A stretch of DNA of 64,000 nt, taken from an uncultured Propionimicrobium sp. (GTDB lineage: Bacteria; Actinomycetota; Actinomycetes; Propionibacteriales; Propionibacteriaceae). This document shows, piece by piece, positions 17,527 to 25,746 of the stretch (its first letter is position 1; each line of letters opens with the position of its first letter). The DNA is taken from positions 20,421 through 84,420 of the forward strand of contig CAMIGX010000009.1 in assembly GCA_946221385.1 (NCBI GenBank), given 5' to 3'. The translations under genes and the position numbers were made by a program. The notes under the pieces are model-generated. The model was not told where the DNA came from. It saw only the letters and a program-made list of their open reading frames with translations, and ran no database searches.

Positions 17527-18552
17527 ATGAAAGCATTGGTCAAGACCCGCCCCGAGCCAGGTTTGGAGCTCATCGACGTCCCCGAACCTCAGGTCGGCCC
17601 CAATGACGTGCTGATCCGGGTCTTGCGCACCGGCATTTGCGGCACGGATGTGCACATCGCCAACTGGGATGGTTGGGCACAAGACAATGTGCGAGCACCT
17701 CGAATCATCGGGCACGAATTTTGCGGTGAAATCGTCGAAATCGGCTCTGCGGTGACCGACTTGCGGGTCGGACAGTTCGTCTCTGGCGAAGGCCACTATG
17801 TATGCGGACGGTGTCGCGCATGTCTGGCTGGCAAACGACACCTTTGCGGACGCACCCGAGGCATTGGTTACGCCGTGGACGGCGCGATGTGTGAATATTT
17901 CGCGATGCCCGCGGGCAATGTCTGGGTGCATCATGAGCGCATCGACCCTGACGTCGCCGCCATCTTTGATCCGTTCGGCAACGCGGTGCACACCGCGCTG
18001 CAATTCAATGCGCTGGCTGAAGACGTGCTGGTCTCTGGTGCCGGACCGATCGGCATCATGGCCGCGCTGGTCGCGCAATTCCAAGGGGCACGCAATGTCG
18101 TGTTGACCGATTTGAGCGACGAACGGCTAGCGCTGGCCAAATCGCTGGGCATCAGCAATGTGTTGAATGTCGGTACGCATTCGCTACGCGATATTTATAG
18201 CGAATTCGACATGAAAGAAGGCTTCGACATCGGCTTGGAGATGTCCGGTGCACCGTCCGCGATTTCGTCCATGATTGACGTCATGGTGCACGGTGGACGC
18301 ATCGCCTTGCTCGGCACCCCGACTCGTGCGGTCAGCTTGGATTTGACCAAGGTCATTTTCAATATGTTGACGATTCAAGGTGTCACTGGTCGGCAGCTAT
18401 TTGAAACCTGGTACGAAATGGCCGCGCTACTACGTTCTGGATTAGACATTTCTGGGGTCATCACGCACCGCCTGCCAGCCTCGGATTTCGAAGCGGCATT
18501 CCGCGTCGCCGCGGACGGGAAATCCGGCAAAGTCGTCATGAATTGGGAGTGA
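17527..18552 (+). CDS. tdh: L-threonine 3-dehydrogenase
   Basis: 341 residues, the E. coli length, from the second ATG of an ATGATG preceded by GGAGGT. Oxidises threonine to 2-amino-3-ketobutyrate with NAD. Zinc-dependent medium-chain dehydrogenase: catalytic zinc ligands in GICGTDVHI (Cys ~38) and GHEFCGE (His-Glu ~63), structural zinc Cys in CGRCRACLAGKRHLCG (~95-110), and Rossmann loop GAGPIGIMAA near 175. The kbl gene starts 1 bp after the stop, completing the two-step conversion of threonine to glycine and acetyl-CoA. Confidence 0.97.
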   Translation: MKALVKTRPEPGLELIDVPEPQVGPNDVLIRVLRTGICGTDVHIANWDGWAQDNVRAPRIIGHEFCGEIVEIGSAVTDLRVGQFVSGEGHYVCGRCRACLAGKRHLCGRTRGIGYAVDGAMCEYFAMPAGNVWVHHERIDPDVAAIFDPFGNAVHTALQFNALAEDVLVSGAGPIGIMAALVAQFQGARNVVLTDLSDERLALAKSLGISNVLNVGTHSLRDIYSEFDMKEGFDIGLEMSGAPSAISSMIDVMVHGGRIALLGTPTRAVSLDLTKVIFNMLTIQGVTGRQLFETWYEMAALLRSGLDISGVITHRLPASDFEAAFRVAADGKSGKVVMNWE

Positions 18553-18553
18553 C

Positions 18554-19741
18554 ATGGATATCTATAAACACATCAGCGCCGAATTAGACGACATCCGCGC
18601 TGCCGGACTCTACAAGCACGAAGCCGCGCTGACTAGCGCACAGGCCGCCCAGATCGGCGTCGAAGACGGTCGCGAGGTGCTCAATTTGTGCGCGAACAAT
18701 TACCTCGGTCTAGCTGATTCCCCGAAGCTCATCGCCGCCGCGAAGCAGGCAATGGATGAATATGGTTTCGGCATGGCCTCGGTGCGATTCATTTGCGGCA
18801 CCCAGACCCAGCACGTCCAGCTGGAAAAGGCATTGACGAATTTCCTGCACCCAAGCTCCGAAGGCTGGGACACGATCTTGTATTCGTCATGTTTCGACGC
18901 GAATGGCGGTCTGTTCGAGGTGCTATTTGGCGAGCAAGACGCAATCATCTCCGATGAGCTAAATCATGCGTCAATTATTGACGGCGTTCGACTGTCAAAA
19001 GCGGCCAGATATCGCTATCGAAATCGAGATATGGCCGATCTGGAAGCGCAATTGATCGCTGCCAAAGATGCCCGCTTTAAAGTGATCGCCACTGATGGCG
19101 TCTTTTCGATGGACGGCTATATCGCGCCCCTGGACGAAATCTGTGCGCTAGCCGACAAATATGACGCGCTGGTCATGGTCGACGATTCGCACGCGGTCGG
19201 CTTTACCGGCCCCACGGGAGCTGGCACCCCAGAATTGTTTGGACTGCAGGATCGCGTCGACATTTTGACCGGCACCCTGGGCAAGGCGCTGGGTGGCGCG
19301 TCTGGCGGCTACACCTGCTCGCGGGCTGAGGTCGTCGAATTATTGCGGCAGCGGTCGCGGCCATATCTGTTTTCGAACTCACTGGCGCCGGCGATTGTTG
19401 GCGCGAGTTTGGCCGTCATCGAAGAGTTCAAGAGCTCCAGTGAACTATTGCGCACCCTGCAAGCTAACACCGACTATTTCCGGACGCAGATGAGCGAGCA
19501 TGGCTTTGAGATTCCTGAGTCGACCCATCCAATCGTGCCGGTGATGATCGGGGACGCCGTCCAGGCCGCGAAGATGGCGGATCTGCTGCTCGCCGACGGC
19601 ATCTACGTGCGCGCCTTCTCCTATCCGGTGGTGCCGAAGGGCAAGGCACGAATCAGGACGCAAATGAGCGCCGCGCATAGCCGTGACGATCTAGACCGCG
19701 CGATTGCCGCATTCGTCAGCGCCCGCGCAAAGCTCAGCTGA
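18554..19741 (+). CDS. kbl: Glycine C-acetyltransferase (2-amino-3-ketobutyrate CoA ligase)
   Basis: 395 residues. PLP enzyme of the alpha-oxoamine synthase family that cleaves 2-amino-3-ketobutyrate with CoA to glycine and acetyl-CoA. Motifs: NLCANNYLGLADSP near residue 45, SVRFICGTQTQHVQLE near 78, DDSHAVGFTGPTGAGT near 208 (His and Asp contact PLP), and GTLGKALGGASGGY near 240, where Lys forms the Schiff base. It follows tdh in a tight operon, so product and substrate hand-off is direct. Lengths and motifs are canonical. It is convergent with the MFS gene. Confidence 0.97.
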   Translation: MDIYKHISAELDDIRAAGLYKHEAALTSAQAAQIGVEDGREVLNLCANNYLGLADSPKLIAAAKQAMDEYGFGMASVRFICGTQTQHVQLEKALTNFLHPSSEGWDTILYSSCFDANGGLFEVLFGEQDAIISDELNHASIIDGVRLSKAARYRYRNRDMADLEAQLIAAKDARFKVIATDGVFSMDGYIAPLDEICALADKYDALVMVDDSHAVGFTGPTGAGTPELFGLQDRVDILTGTLGKALGGASGGYTCSRAEVVELLRQRSRPYLFSNSLAPAIVGASLAVIEEFKSSSELLRTLQANTDYFRTQMSEHGFEIPESTHPIVPVMIGDAVQAAKMADLLLADGIYVRAFSYPVVPKGKARIRTQMSAAHSRDDLDRAIAAFVSARAKLS

Positions 19742-19752
19742 GCAAGAACAGC

Positions 19753-19783
19753 CGGGCTGCGCCGGATTTCCCAACGCAGCCCG
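19753..19783. terminator. Hairpin between convergent kbl and MFS gene
   Basis: A perfect 9-bp inverted repeat, CGGGCTGCG at 19753-19761 and CGCAGCCCG at 19775-19783, with a 13-nt loop. There is no U-run on either side. Its position between two convergent stops suggests a bidirectional terminator, perhaps aided by Rho. Confidence 0.5.
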
Positions 19784-19798
19784 TAGCTCAGCGCAAGC

Positions 19799-21169
19799 TC
19801 ACTCGACCATCTCTTGGTCTTTGCGCTCCGGTAGCGCCAGCGCGCTGCCAGCGGCGATCAAGAAAGACACTGCGAAGACGCCGAAGACCAAGACCATGCC
19901 GCCCCATTCCAGCAAGAAGGGCACCGACAGCGGCGCGATCAACGCGGCGACGCGACCGCAGGCAGCGGCCTGGCCGGTGCCAGTGCCACGCATCGCCGTC
20001 GGATAGATTTCCGGGCCGATCGCGTACAACGCGCCCCAGGCGCCGAGGTTGAAGAAGCTCAAGAAACAACCTGCGGTGATGATCGCGGCTGGGGTGGTCG
20101 CAAATCCGAAGAAGGCGGCCGAGACGCCGCTCATCAGCAAGAAGGTCGCCAGGGTTGGGCGCCGGCCCCACTTCTCGATCAAGTAGGCGGCTGCCAAATA
20201 ACCGGGCAGCTGAGCCAGCGTGATGATCAGCGTGTATTCGAAGCTCTTGACGATGTCGAAGCCCTGCCTAAACAGCAGCGACGGGATCCAAATGAAGGCA
20301 CCGTAATAGCTCAGGTTGACGAAGAACCACACCGACCACAGCGCGATGGTGCGCTTGCGTAGCTCTGGGGAGAAGATCGACTGCGGATCGTCGGACGAAT
20401 CGATCGCGATCGGCGTCTGCTCGACGGCTTCGTCGACGCTCAGTTCATGGCTGACGCCGGACTTCACCTCGAATTCACGGACCGCCTGCTCAGCTTCGTG
20501 CAATCGTCCTTTCGATTCCAAGAAGCGCACTGATTCGGGCAGGCCATGCCGAACGACAAGCGCATATAGCGCCGGCACGATGCCGACCAGCAGCGCCCAG
20601 CGCCAGCCTTCCCAGCCGCCGAAAGTCTTCGGGACGACGAAGTAGCCGAGCAGCGCGGCCATGATCCAGCCGACGGCCCAGAACGCTTCGAGCAGCACGA
20701 CCATCCGGCCGCGCAAGCGTTTGGGCGCGAATTCACTGACCAGCGTGGACGCGACCGGCAATTCCGCACCCAAGCCGATGCCGACGATGAACCGCAGCGC
20801 GATCAAAATGCCTAGTCCGGTCGCGAAGGCGCTCATGCCGGTGGCGATGCCGTAGATCAGCAGCGTGATCGCGAAGACGTTGCGTCGGCCGATCCGGTCA
20901 GCTAGCAGACCGCCGACCGAGGCGCCGATCATCATGCCCAGCGCGCCAATCGAGCCGACTAATGACAGTTGGCCGTTACTCAGCTGCCATTCCTTGGCCA
21001 GCGCGGTCATGATGTAGCTGATCAGACCGACGTCCATCGCGTCTAGAGCCCAACCGAGACCCGAACCGACCAGCAGTTTGGTGTGCTCGCGGCCGTAGCG
21101 CAGACTGTTTAACCGTTCAGCGCGCGTGGGAAGCGCCCCATTTTGGTCTCGATTAGCTAACACGCTCAT
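19799..21169 (-). CDS. MFS transporter, aromatic-acid/niacin type
   Basis: 456 residues with twelve predicted transmembrane segments. The N-terminal GLGWALDAMDVGLISYIMTAL is the TM1 signature of the AAHS/NiaP branch, where the Asp pair helps bind an aromatic carboxylate. The loop GGLLADRIGRRNVFA (motif A) lies between TM2 and TM3, and LRFIVGIGLGAELPVASTLVSEFAP is in TM4-5. A central cytoplasmic loop of ~60 charged residues separates the two halves. NiaP nicotinate importers have this architecture, but benzoate-type carriers do too, so the substrate is not settled. The ATG has TTAGGAGAAAC upstream. It follows glyS on the same strand. Confidence 0.88.
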   Translation of the reverse strand: MSVLANRDQNGALPTRAERLNSLRYGREHTKLLVGSGLGWALDAMDVGLISYIMTALAKEWQLSNGQLSLVGSIGALGMMIGASVGGLLADRIGRRNVFAITLLIYGIATGMSAFATGLGILIALRFIVGIGLGAELPVASTLVSEFAPKRLRGRMVVLLEAFWAVGWIMAALLGYFVVPKTFGGWEGWRWALLVGIVPALYALVVRHGLPESVRFLESKGRLHEAEQAVREFEVKSGVSHELSVDEAVEQTPIAIDSSDDPQSIFSPELRKRTIALWSVWFFVNLSYYGAFIWIPSLLFRQGFDIVKSFEYTLIITLAQLPGYLAAAYLIEKWGRRPTLATFLLMSGVSAAFFGFATTPAAIITAGCFLSFFNLGAWGALYAIGPEIYPTAMRGTGTGQAAACGRVAALIAPLSVPFLLEWGGMVLVFGVFAVSFLIAAGSALALPERKDQEMVE

Positions 21170-21208
21170 TGTTTCTCCTAATTAGCGCGTGAAAATGAGT
21201 GGAATTTT

Positions 21209-22597
21209 TTAGCAGCCAGGCAGCTTCTCAGACAGGTACTGCTTGACCTGCGAGATGGCGACGCGTTCTTGGGTCATGGTGTCGCGTTCGCGGATGGTCA
21301 CGGCGTCGTCGTTCAGGGTGTCGAAGTCGACGGTCAAACAGAATGGCGTGCCGATTTCGTCTTGCCGGCGGTAGCGTTTGCCGATCGCCTGGGCGTCGTC
21401 AAATTCGATATTCCAGTACTGACGAAGCTCCTTAGCCAGATCGCGCGCCTTCGGCGAAAGCTCTTCGTTACGCGACAGCGGCAGCACCGCGGCCTTCACC
21501 GGCGCCAGGCGCGGGTCGAGCTTCAAGACGGTGCGCACGTCTACGCCACCCTTGGTGTTGGGAGCCTCGTCTTCGACATATGCCTCGACCATGAAAGCCA
21601 TCAAAGACCTAGTCAGGCCCGCGGACGGCTCGATCACGTAGGGCACATAGTGCTCGTTCTTGGCCTGATCGAAGTAGTCCAGCGAAGTTCCCGAATGCTT
21701 GGAGTGGGTGCCGAGGTCGAAATCGGTGCGGTTGGCGATGCCCTCTAGTTCGCCCCAGTCGGAATTCTGGAAGCCGAAGCGATATTCGATGTCGACGGTG
21801 CGCTTGGAATAGTGCGAGAGCTTTTCTTGCGGGTGCTCGTAGAAGCGCAGGTTCTCTTCTGCGATACCAAGCCCGACGTACCAAGCCTTGCGGTAGTCGA
21901 TCCAGTATTGATGCCATTGCTCGTCGGTGCCCGGCTCAACGAAGAACTCCAGCTCCATCTGCTCGAATTCGCGGGTGCGGAAGATGAAGTTTCCCGGGGT
22001 GATCTCGTTGCGGAAGCTCTTGCCAACTTGGCCAATGCCGAACGGCGGCTTGATCCGCGAGGAGTTCAATACATTCTTGAAGTTGACGAAGATGCCCTGC
22101 GCGGTCTCGGGACGCAGATAGTGGATGCCAGATTCGTCCTCGATTGGGCCGAGGTAGGTCTTGAGCATCATGTTGAAATCGCGCGGCTCGGTGTATTCAC
22201 CGCGGGTGCCGCAGTTGGGGCACGGGATTTCGGTCAACGCGACAGAATCAGCGTCCTCGATGCCCTTGCGAGCAGCGAACTCTTCTTGCAGCTGGTCAGC
22301 ACGGAAGCGCTTGTGGCAGCTCAAGCACTCGATCAGCGGATCCGTGAAGACCGCGAGGTGACCAGAGGCGATCCACACGTCCTTGGGCAGAATCACCGAA
22401 GAATCCAAGCCGACGACGTCGTCACGGCTGGTGACCATGTTCTTCCACCATTGGCGCTTGATGTTCTCTTTGAGCTCGACGCCCAGCGGCCCGTAATCCC
22501 AAGCCGCACGAGTGCCGCCATAGATTTCACCACACGGGAAGACGAATCCCCGACGCTTGCAAAGATTGATTACCTTATCGAGCTTGCTTTCGGCCAT
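21209..22597 (-). CDS. glyS: Glycyl-tRNA synthetase, eukaryotic-type homodimer
   Basis: 462 residues from the ATG at 22597; a GTG four codons earlier is possible. Charges tRNA-Gly. Class II synthetase: the N-terminus KRRGFVFPCGEIYGG is typical of the alpha2 enzyme. CLSCHKRFRAD and CPNCGTRGEYT give a zinc-like Cys cluster near residues 95-140. Motif 2 is FRNEITPGNFIFRTREFEQME near 200 (key R and E residues). Motif 3 is ITPSAGLTR-like as IEPSAGLTRSLMA near 335. The C-terminal anticodon-binding domain is short. The protein serves the tRNA-Gly family, one member of which lies at 60.7 kb in this window. Confidence 0.96.
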   Translation of the reverse strand: MAESKLDKVINLCKRRGFVFPCGEIYGGTRAAWDYGPLGVELKENIKRQWWKNMVTSRDDVVGLDSSVILPKDVWIASGHLAVFTDPLIECLSCHKRFRADQLQEEFAARKGIEDADSVALTEIPCPNCGTRGEYTEPRDFNMMLKTYLGPIEDESGIHYLRPETAQGIFVNFKNVLNSSRIKPPFGIGQVGKSFRNEITPGNFIFRTREFEQMELEFFVEPGTDEQWHQYWIDYRKAWYVGLGIAEENLRFYEHPQEKLSHYSKRTVDIEYRFGFQNSDWGELEGIANRTDFDLGTHSKHSGTSLDYFDQAKNEHYVPYVIEPSAGLTRSLMAFMVEAYVEDEAPNTKGGVDVRTVLKLDPRLAPVKAAVLPLSRNEELSPKARDLAKELRQYWNIEFDDAQAIGKRYRRQDEIGTPFCLTVDFDTLNDDAVTIRERDTMTQERVAISQVKQYLSEKLPGC

Positions 22598-22697
22598 TGC
22601 CGCATTCACCCCTGTCGCCGCTTCGCGGCATCGGTCCGATACCTGGCTGGCATCGGATCAACGCTCAGGTTATCGACCCGGCATCCTGACGCGCTAA

Positions 22698-24926
22698 TCA
22701 GCTGCGCTCTAGCCACTCTTCGGCGGCGAGTTCTTCGACTTGGGTGACCATATCAGCTAGCCAAGCAGATTGTTTTTCCGGGTCAGCAGCGACTAGTTCG
22801 GCGGCGACATCACGCGCTTTTGCGATCAGGTCGGCGTCATTGCTGACGCGCAACAGCCGCAGCGTCGAACGGCCCCCGGATTGTTGGGCACCCAAGATGT
22901 CGCCTTCGCGGCGTTGCTCCAGGTCAAGCTCGGCTAGCTCGAATCCGTCTCGGGTGCTGGCGACGGCCGCCAAACGGTCCGCCGCCGTCGAATCAGCCGC
23001 CGCGGCAGTGACTAACAGGCACACCCCTGGATGCTCCCCGCGTCCGATGCGGCCACGCAGCTGGTGCAGTTGGCTGATGCCGAAGCGGTCGGCGTCCAAG
23101 ATGACCATCATCGACGCATTCGGCACATTCACCCCGACTTCGATCACCGTCGTTGCCACTAGGACGTCGAGCTCCCCGGCGGCGAAGCTAGTCATGGTCT
23201 GCTGTTTGTCATCGCCGCTCATCCGCCCATGCAGCATGCCGACGCGCAGCTCACGCAACGGACCTGAGCTCAGCTGCGCGTAAACATCTTCAACATTTGC
23301 GCTGGCAGCGGCATCTTCGCCCAGCTCCTTATCGGATGACGAAATCCGCGGACAGACGACGAAGGCTTGCCGTCCTACGGCGACTTCTTCAACGATTCGC
23401 TGCCAAGCGCGGTCCAGCCACGCGGGATGCTGTTGCACGTCGACGACGGTGGTCTGGACCTCTTGGCGCCCCGCTGGAATCTCCCGCAGCGTCGATACTT
23501 CGAGATCCCCGAACGCCGTCATTGCCATCGACCGCGGGATCGGGGTGGCCGTCAAGACCAATAAATGGGGCGCGCGTTGTGCCTTGTCAGAGCCTTTATC
23601 CAGCAGCGCGGCGCGCTGTTCGACGCCGAAACGATGTTGCTCGTCGACGACGACCAGACCCAGATCAGCGAAGATCACCTGGTCACCGAGCAGCGCATGG
23701 GTGCCGATGACGATGCCCGCTTCGCCAGACGCGATCTTCAGCAAAGCGGCCTTGCGTTGCGCCGTGCTCATCGCGCCAGTCAGCAGGACGACGTCAGTGG
23801 CATGCTCGGGAGCACCCAAGACCTGACCCGCACCAAGGTCACCGAGCATTTCGCGGATCGACTCGTGATGTTGGGCGGCTAACACTTCGGTCGGAGCGAG
23901 CAAGACGGCCTGCCGGCCCGCGTCGACAGCAGCCAACATCGACCGCAAGGCGACGACTGTCTTGCCCGAACCGACCTCGCCTTGCAGCAAGCGCTGCATC
24001 GGGGTGGTCTGCGTCAAGTCGGCGAAGACCTGCTCGCTGACTTCACGCTGGCCGACCGTCAGTTCATAGGGCAGGCGGGCGTCGAAGTCGGCTAGGATGC
24101 CGTCGCTGCGCAGCGGAATAGACGGAGCCTGACGCCTCGCTGCGTCCGCTCGCCGATAGGCCATCACGACTTGCAAGGCGAGGGCTTCGTCAAACTTCAA
24201 CCGTTCGATAGCCGCATCAATGCCAGCCTGGGAGGTAGGCCGATGAATTTCGGTGAATGCATCGACCAGCTCAGGCAGTCGCAGATCGGCGCGCAAGCTT
24301 TCCGGCATTGGATCTGGCATGTCGGTCAACATGTCGAGGACGAAATTGGCGCATTCAGCGACCTGCCAGGTTTTGATCTTGGAACTGGCCGGGTAGATGC
24401 CGATCATTCCGGAGGTCGAGACCTGCTTGGCCATGGTGGCTTGGGATTCGTTAGCGCGCCCGACGATGCGGCCCCGATCGTCGATCATGACGAAATCGGG
24501 ATGGCTCATCTGGAGCACATCGCGGAAGACGCCGACTTTGCCGACGAAAATTCCGCGAGTGCCCATGCTCAACTGCAACTGCCACCACTTGATCAGGTGG
24601 GCTTTGCCGAAGAAGGTCGCCACCAGGCTGCCGTGGCCATCGGTCAAAATAGCTTCGAGACGCTGTTTGGGTGGCGCGCCTTTGACGCTCAGGTGTTGGA
24701 CGCGGGCGACGATCGCGATGCCCTCTCCCGGTTCGACAGTGGACAGGTCAGAGGTTTGGGTCCCAGACAGATAGCGCCGCGGTAGGTGGCCCATCAAATC
24801 AGCTACGGTCCGTAGCCCCAGCGCAGCTAGCGGCTTGGCCGTCTTAGCGCCCAGGATGCCGTCTAAAGGTTCAGCCAGCCGACGAAATGCGTCAGTCTGG
24901 TAGGAAGAAATGCGCTGAACTGCCAC
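22698..24926 (-). CDS. recG: ATP-dependent DNA helicase RecG
   Basis: 742 residues from a GTG. Branch-migrating helicase that reverses stalled forks and processes Holliday junctions. The N-terminal OB-fold wedge occupies ~1-200. Helicase domain 1 has Walker A QGEVGSGKTVVALR near 315, VVDEQHRFGVEQR (DExH) near 425, and LTATPIPRSMAM near 455. Domain 2 has VEVGVNVPNASMMVILDADRFG and QLRGRIGRGEHPG near 620. Slightly longer than E. coli RecG (693), as usual in actinobacteria. A TAGCCT box 6 nt before the start suggests a leaderless mRNA. Confidence 0.97.
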   Translation of the reverse strand: MAVQRISSYQTDAFRRLAEPLDGILGAKTAKPLAALGLRTVADLMGHLPRRYLSGTQTSDLSTVEPGEGIAIVARVQHLSVKGAPPKQRLEAILTDGHGSLVATFFGKAHLIKWWQLQLSMGTRGIFVGKVGVFRDVLQMSHPDFVMIDDRGRIVGRANESQATMAKQVSTSGMIGIYPASSKIKTWQVAECANFVLDMLTDMPDPMPESLRADLRLPELVDAFTEIHRPTSQAGIDAAIERLKFDEALALQVVMAYRRADAARRQAPSIPLRSDGILADFDARLPYELTVGQREVSEQVFADLTQTTPMQRLLQGEVGSGKTVVALRSMLAAVDAGRQAVLLAPTEVLAAQHHESIREMLGDLGAGQVLGAPEHATDVVLLTGAMSTAQRKAALLKIASGEAGIVIGTHALLGDQVIFADLGLVVVDEQHRFGVEQRAALLDKGSDKAQRAPHLLVLTATPIPRSMAMTAFGDLEVSTLREIPAGRQEVQTTVVDVQQHPAWLDRAWQRIVEEVAVGRQAFVVCPRISSSDKELGEDAAASANVEDVYAQLSSGPLRELRVGMLHGRMSGDDKQQTMTSFAAGELDVLVATTVIEVGVNVPNASMMVILDADRFGISQLHQLRGRIGRGEHPGVCLLVTAAAADSTAADRLAAVASTRDGFELAELDLEQRREGDILGAQQSGGRSTLRLLRVSNDADLIAKARDVAAELVAADPEKQSAWLADMVTQVEELAAEEWLERS

Positions 24927-25021
24927 TAATCCAGGCTAATCGCGCCGCCGTTGAGATTCGTGGATCCAAGGCCGCGGAAGGCCGAGGGAGGTGTCTTGGG
25001 TGATTTATGCACTTTGCGGGC

Positions 25022-25049
25022 AAACAAAAAGCCCGCCACCTGGGCGGGC
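25022..25049 (-). terminator. Rho-independent terminator of rpmB
   Basis: On the minus strand GCCCGCC pairs with GGCGGGC around a 5-nt loop (25031-25049), followed by TTTTTGTTTG. A standard intrinsic terminator placed 18 bp after the rpmB stop. Confidence 0.9.
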
Positions 25050-25066
25050 AATTCGTTCTAGCTAGG

Positions 25067-25252
25067 TCAGCGAGTGACGCGACCAGCCTTGATGCAGCCA
25101 GTGCACACGTTCTGGTGCTTGGGGGCACCGTTAACGACCGCGCGCACCCGCTGAATGTTCGGGTTCCAGCGACGGTTGGTCTTCTTCTTAGACCAAGGCA
25201 CATTGTGGCCGAAGCTGGGTCCCTTACCGCAGATGTCACACACGGCAGCCAT
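25067..25252 (-). CDS. rpmB: 50S ribosomal protein L28
   Basis: 61 residues from the ATG at 25252, which follows AAGGAG. Large-subunit protein L28 of the zinc-binding C+ type: CDIC at residues 5-8 and CTGC near 51-54 supply four Cys ligands. The central KKKTNRRWNPNIQRV is the rRNA-contacting signature. It is transcribed as a monocistronic gene with its own terminator. The presence of all four Cys suggests regulation by zinc supply only if a Cys-free paralogue exists elsewhere, which I cannot see here. Confidence 0.97.
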   Translation of the reverse strand: MAAVCDICGKGPSFGHNVPWSKKKTNRRWNPNIQRVRAVVNGAPKHQNVCTGCIKAGRVTR

Positions 25253-25398
25253 GGGAGCACTCCTTGAAGTTCGAAAATAATTGACGCGCCTGAAGACGCA
25301 ACCTGACAATCTTAGCTAGCGCACCGCGTCTAGACAAAATTCATTAGCCACTGCCCCGCCCGACGCAGCGCCGAGCCTGCCACATTAGACGCCTTGAA

Positions 25399-25443
25399 GG
25401 CGTCACAACGTTGGCGTGACCCACTTGGCCAGTAGCGTGACCC
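25399..25443 (+). promoter_or_regulatory. Promoter with repeated GCGTGACCC sites before the effector operon
   Basis: TTGGCG (25411-25416) and TAGCGT (25433-25438), spaced 16 bp, form a plausible promoter. A nine-base direct repeat GCGTGACCC occurs at 25414-25422 and 25435-25443, exactly 21 bp apart (two helical turns), overlapping the -35 and -10. GTCAC (25402-25406) also mirrors GTGAC (25416-25420). Just upstream lies the hairpin GACGCC-TTGAA-GGCGTC (25388-25404). This is a candidate binding array for a regulator of the downstream secreted-peptidase module. The regulator is unknown. Confidence 0.5.
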
Positions 25444-25464
25444 TCACTGACGAAGGGAACAGTC

Positions 25465-25746
25465 ATGTCCAATGATATTGACATCGACTTGCCTGCCGCC
25501 CGTGGCGTGGCCAAGGCCCTACGCAATGTTGCGTCGACTCGCACCAAGTTGAGCGGTGACCCTGGAAATCCAGGATTTGCAGCTAGCGACGCCTTGCGCA
25601 TGTTCATGGCCTCGGCGAATCAAATCGACGAGCAACTGAGCAATGAGCTTGAGAATGTCGGCCAACACATAGACGACACTGCCGGAGCCTACGAAAGGGC
25701 CGATGACGTCGCAGGCAAATTCGTGGGCGGATGGAGCAAATTCTGA
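25465..25746 (+). CDS. EspC-like small helical protein with type VII YxxxD signal
   Basis: 93 residues, mostly alpha-helical, in two amphipathic helices (about 10-28 and 43-83) joined by a Gly/Pro-rich turn (GDPGNPGF). The C-terminal part reads GAYERADDVAG: YERAD at residues 76-80 fits the YxxxD/E general secretion signal of type VII (ESX) substrates. The fold layout resembles EspC/DUF2580 partners rather than classic WXG100, as there is no WxG turn. The start follows GAAGGGA. Its TGA overlaps the ATG of the peptidase gene (TGATG), so the two products are made together. By analogy with ESX-1 pairs it may act as the secretion partner of that enzyme, which is inference. Confidence 0.75.
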   Translation: MSNDIDIDLPAARGVAKALRNVASTRTKLSGDPGNPGFAASDALRMFMASANQIDEQLSNELENVGQHIDDTAGAYERADDVAGKFVGGWSKF

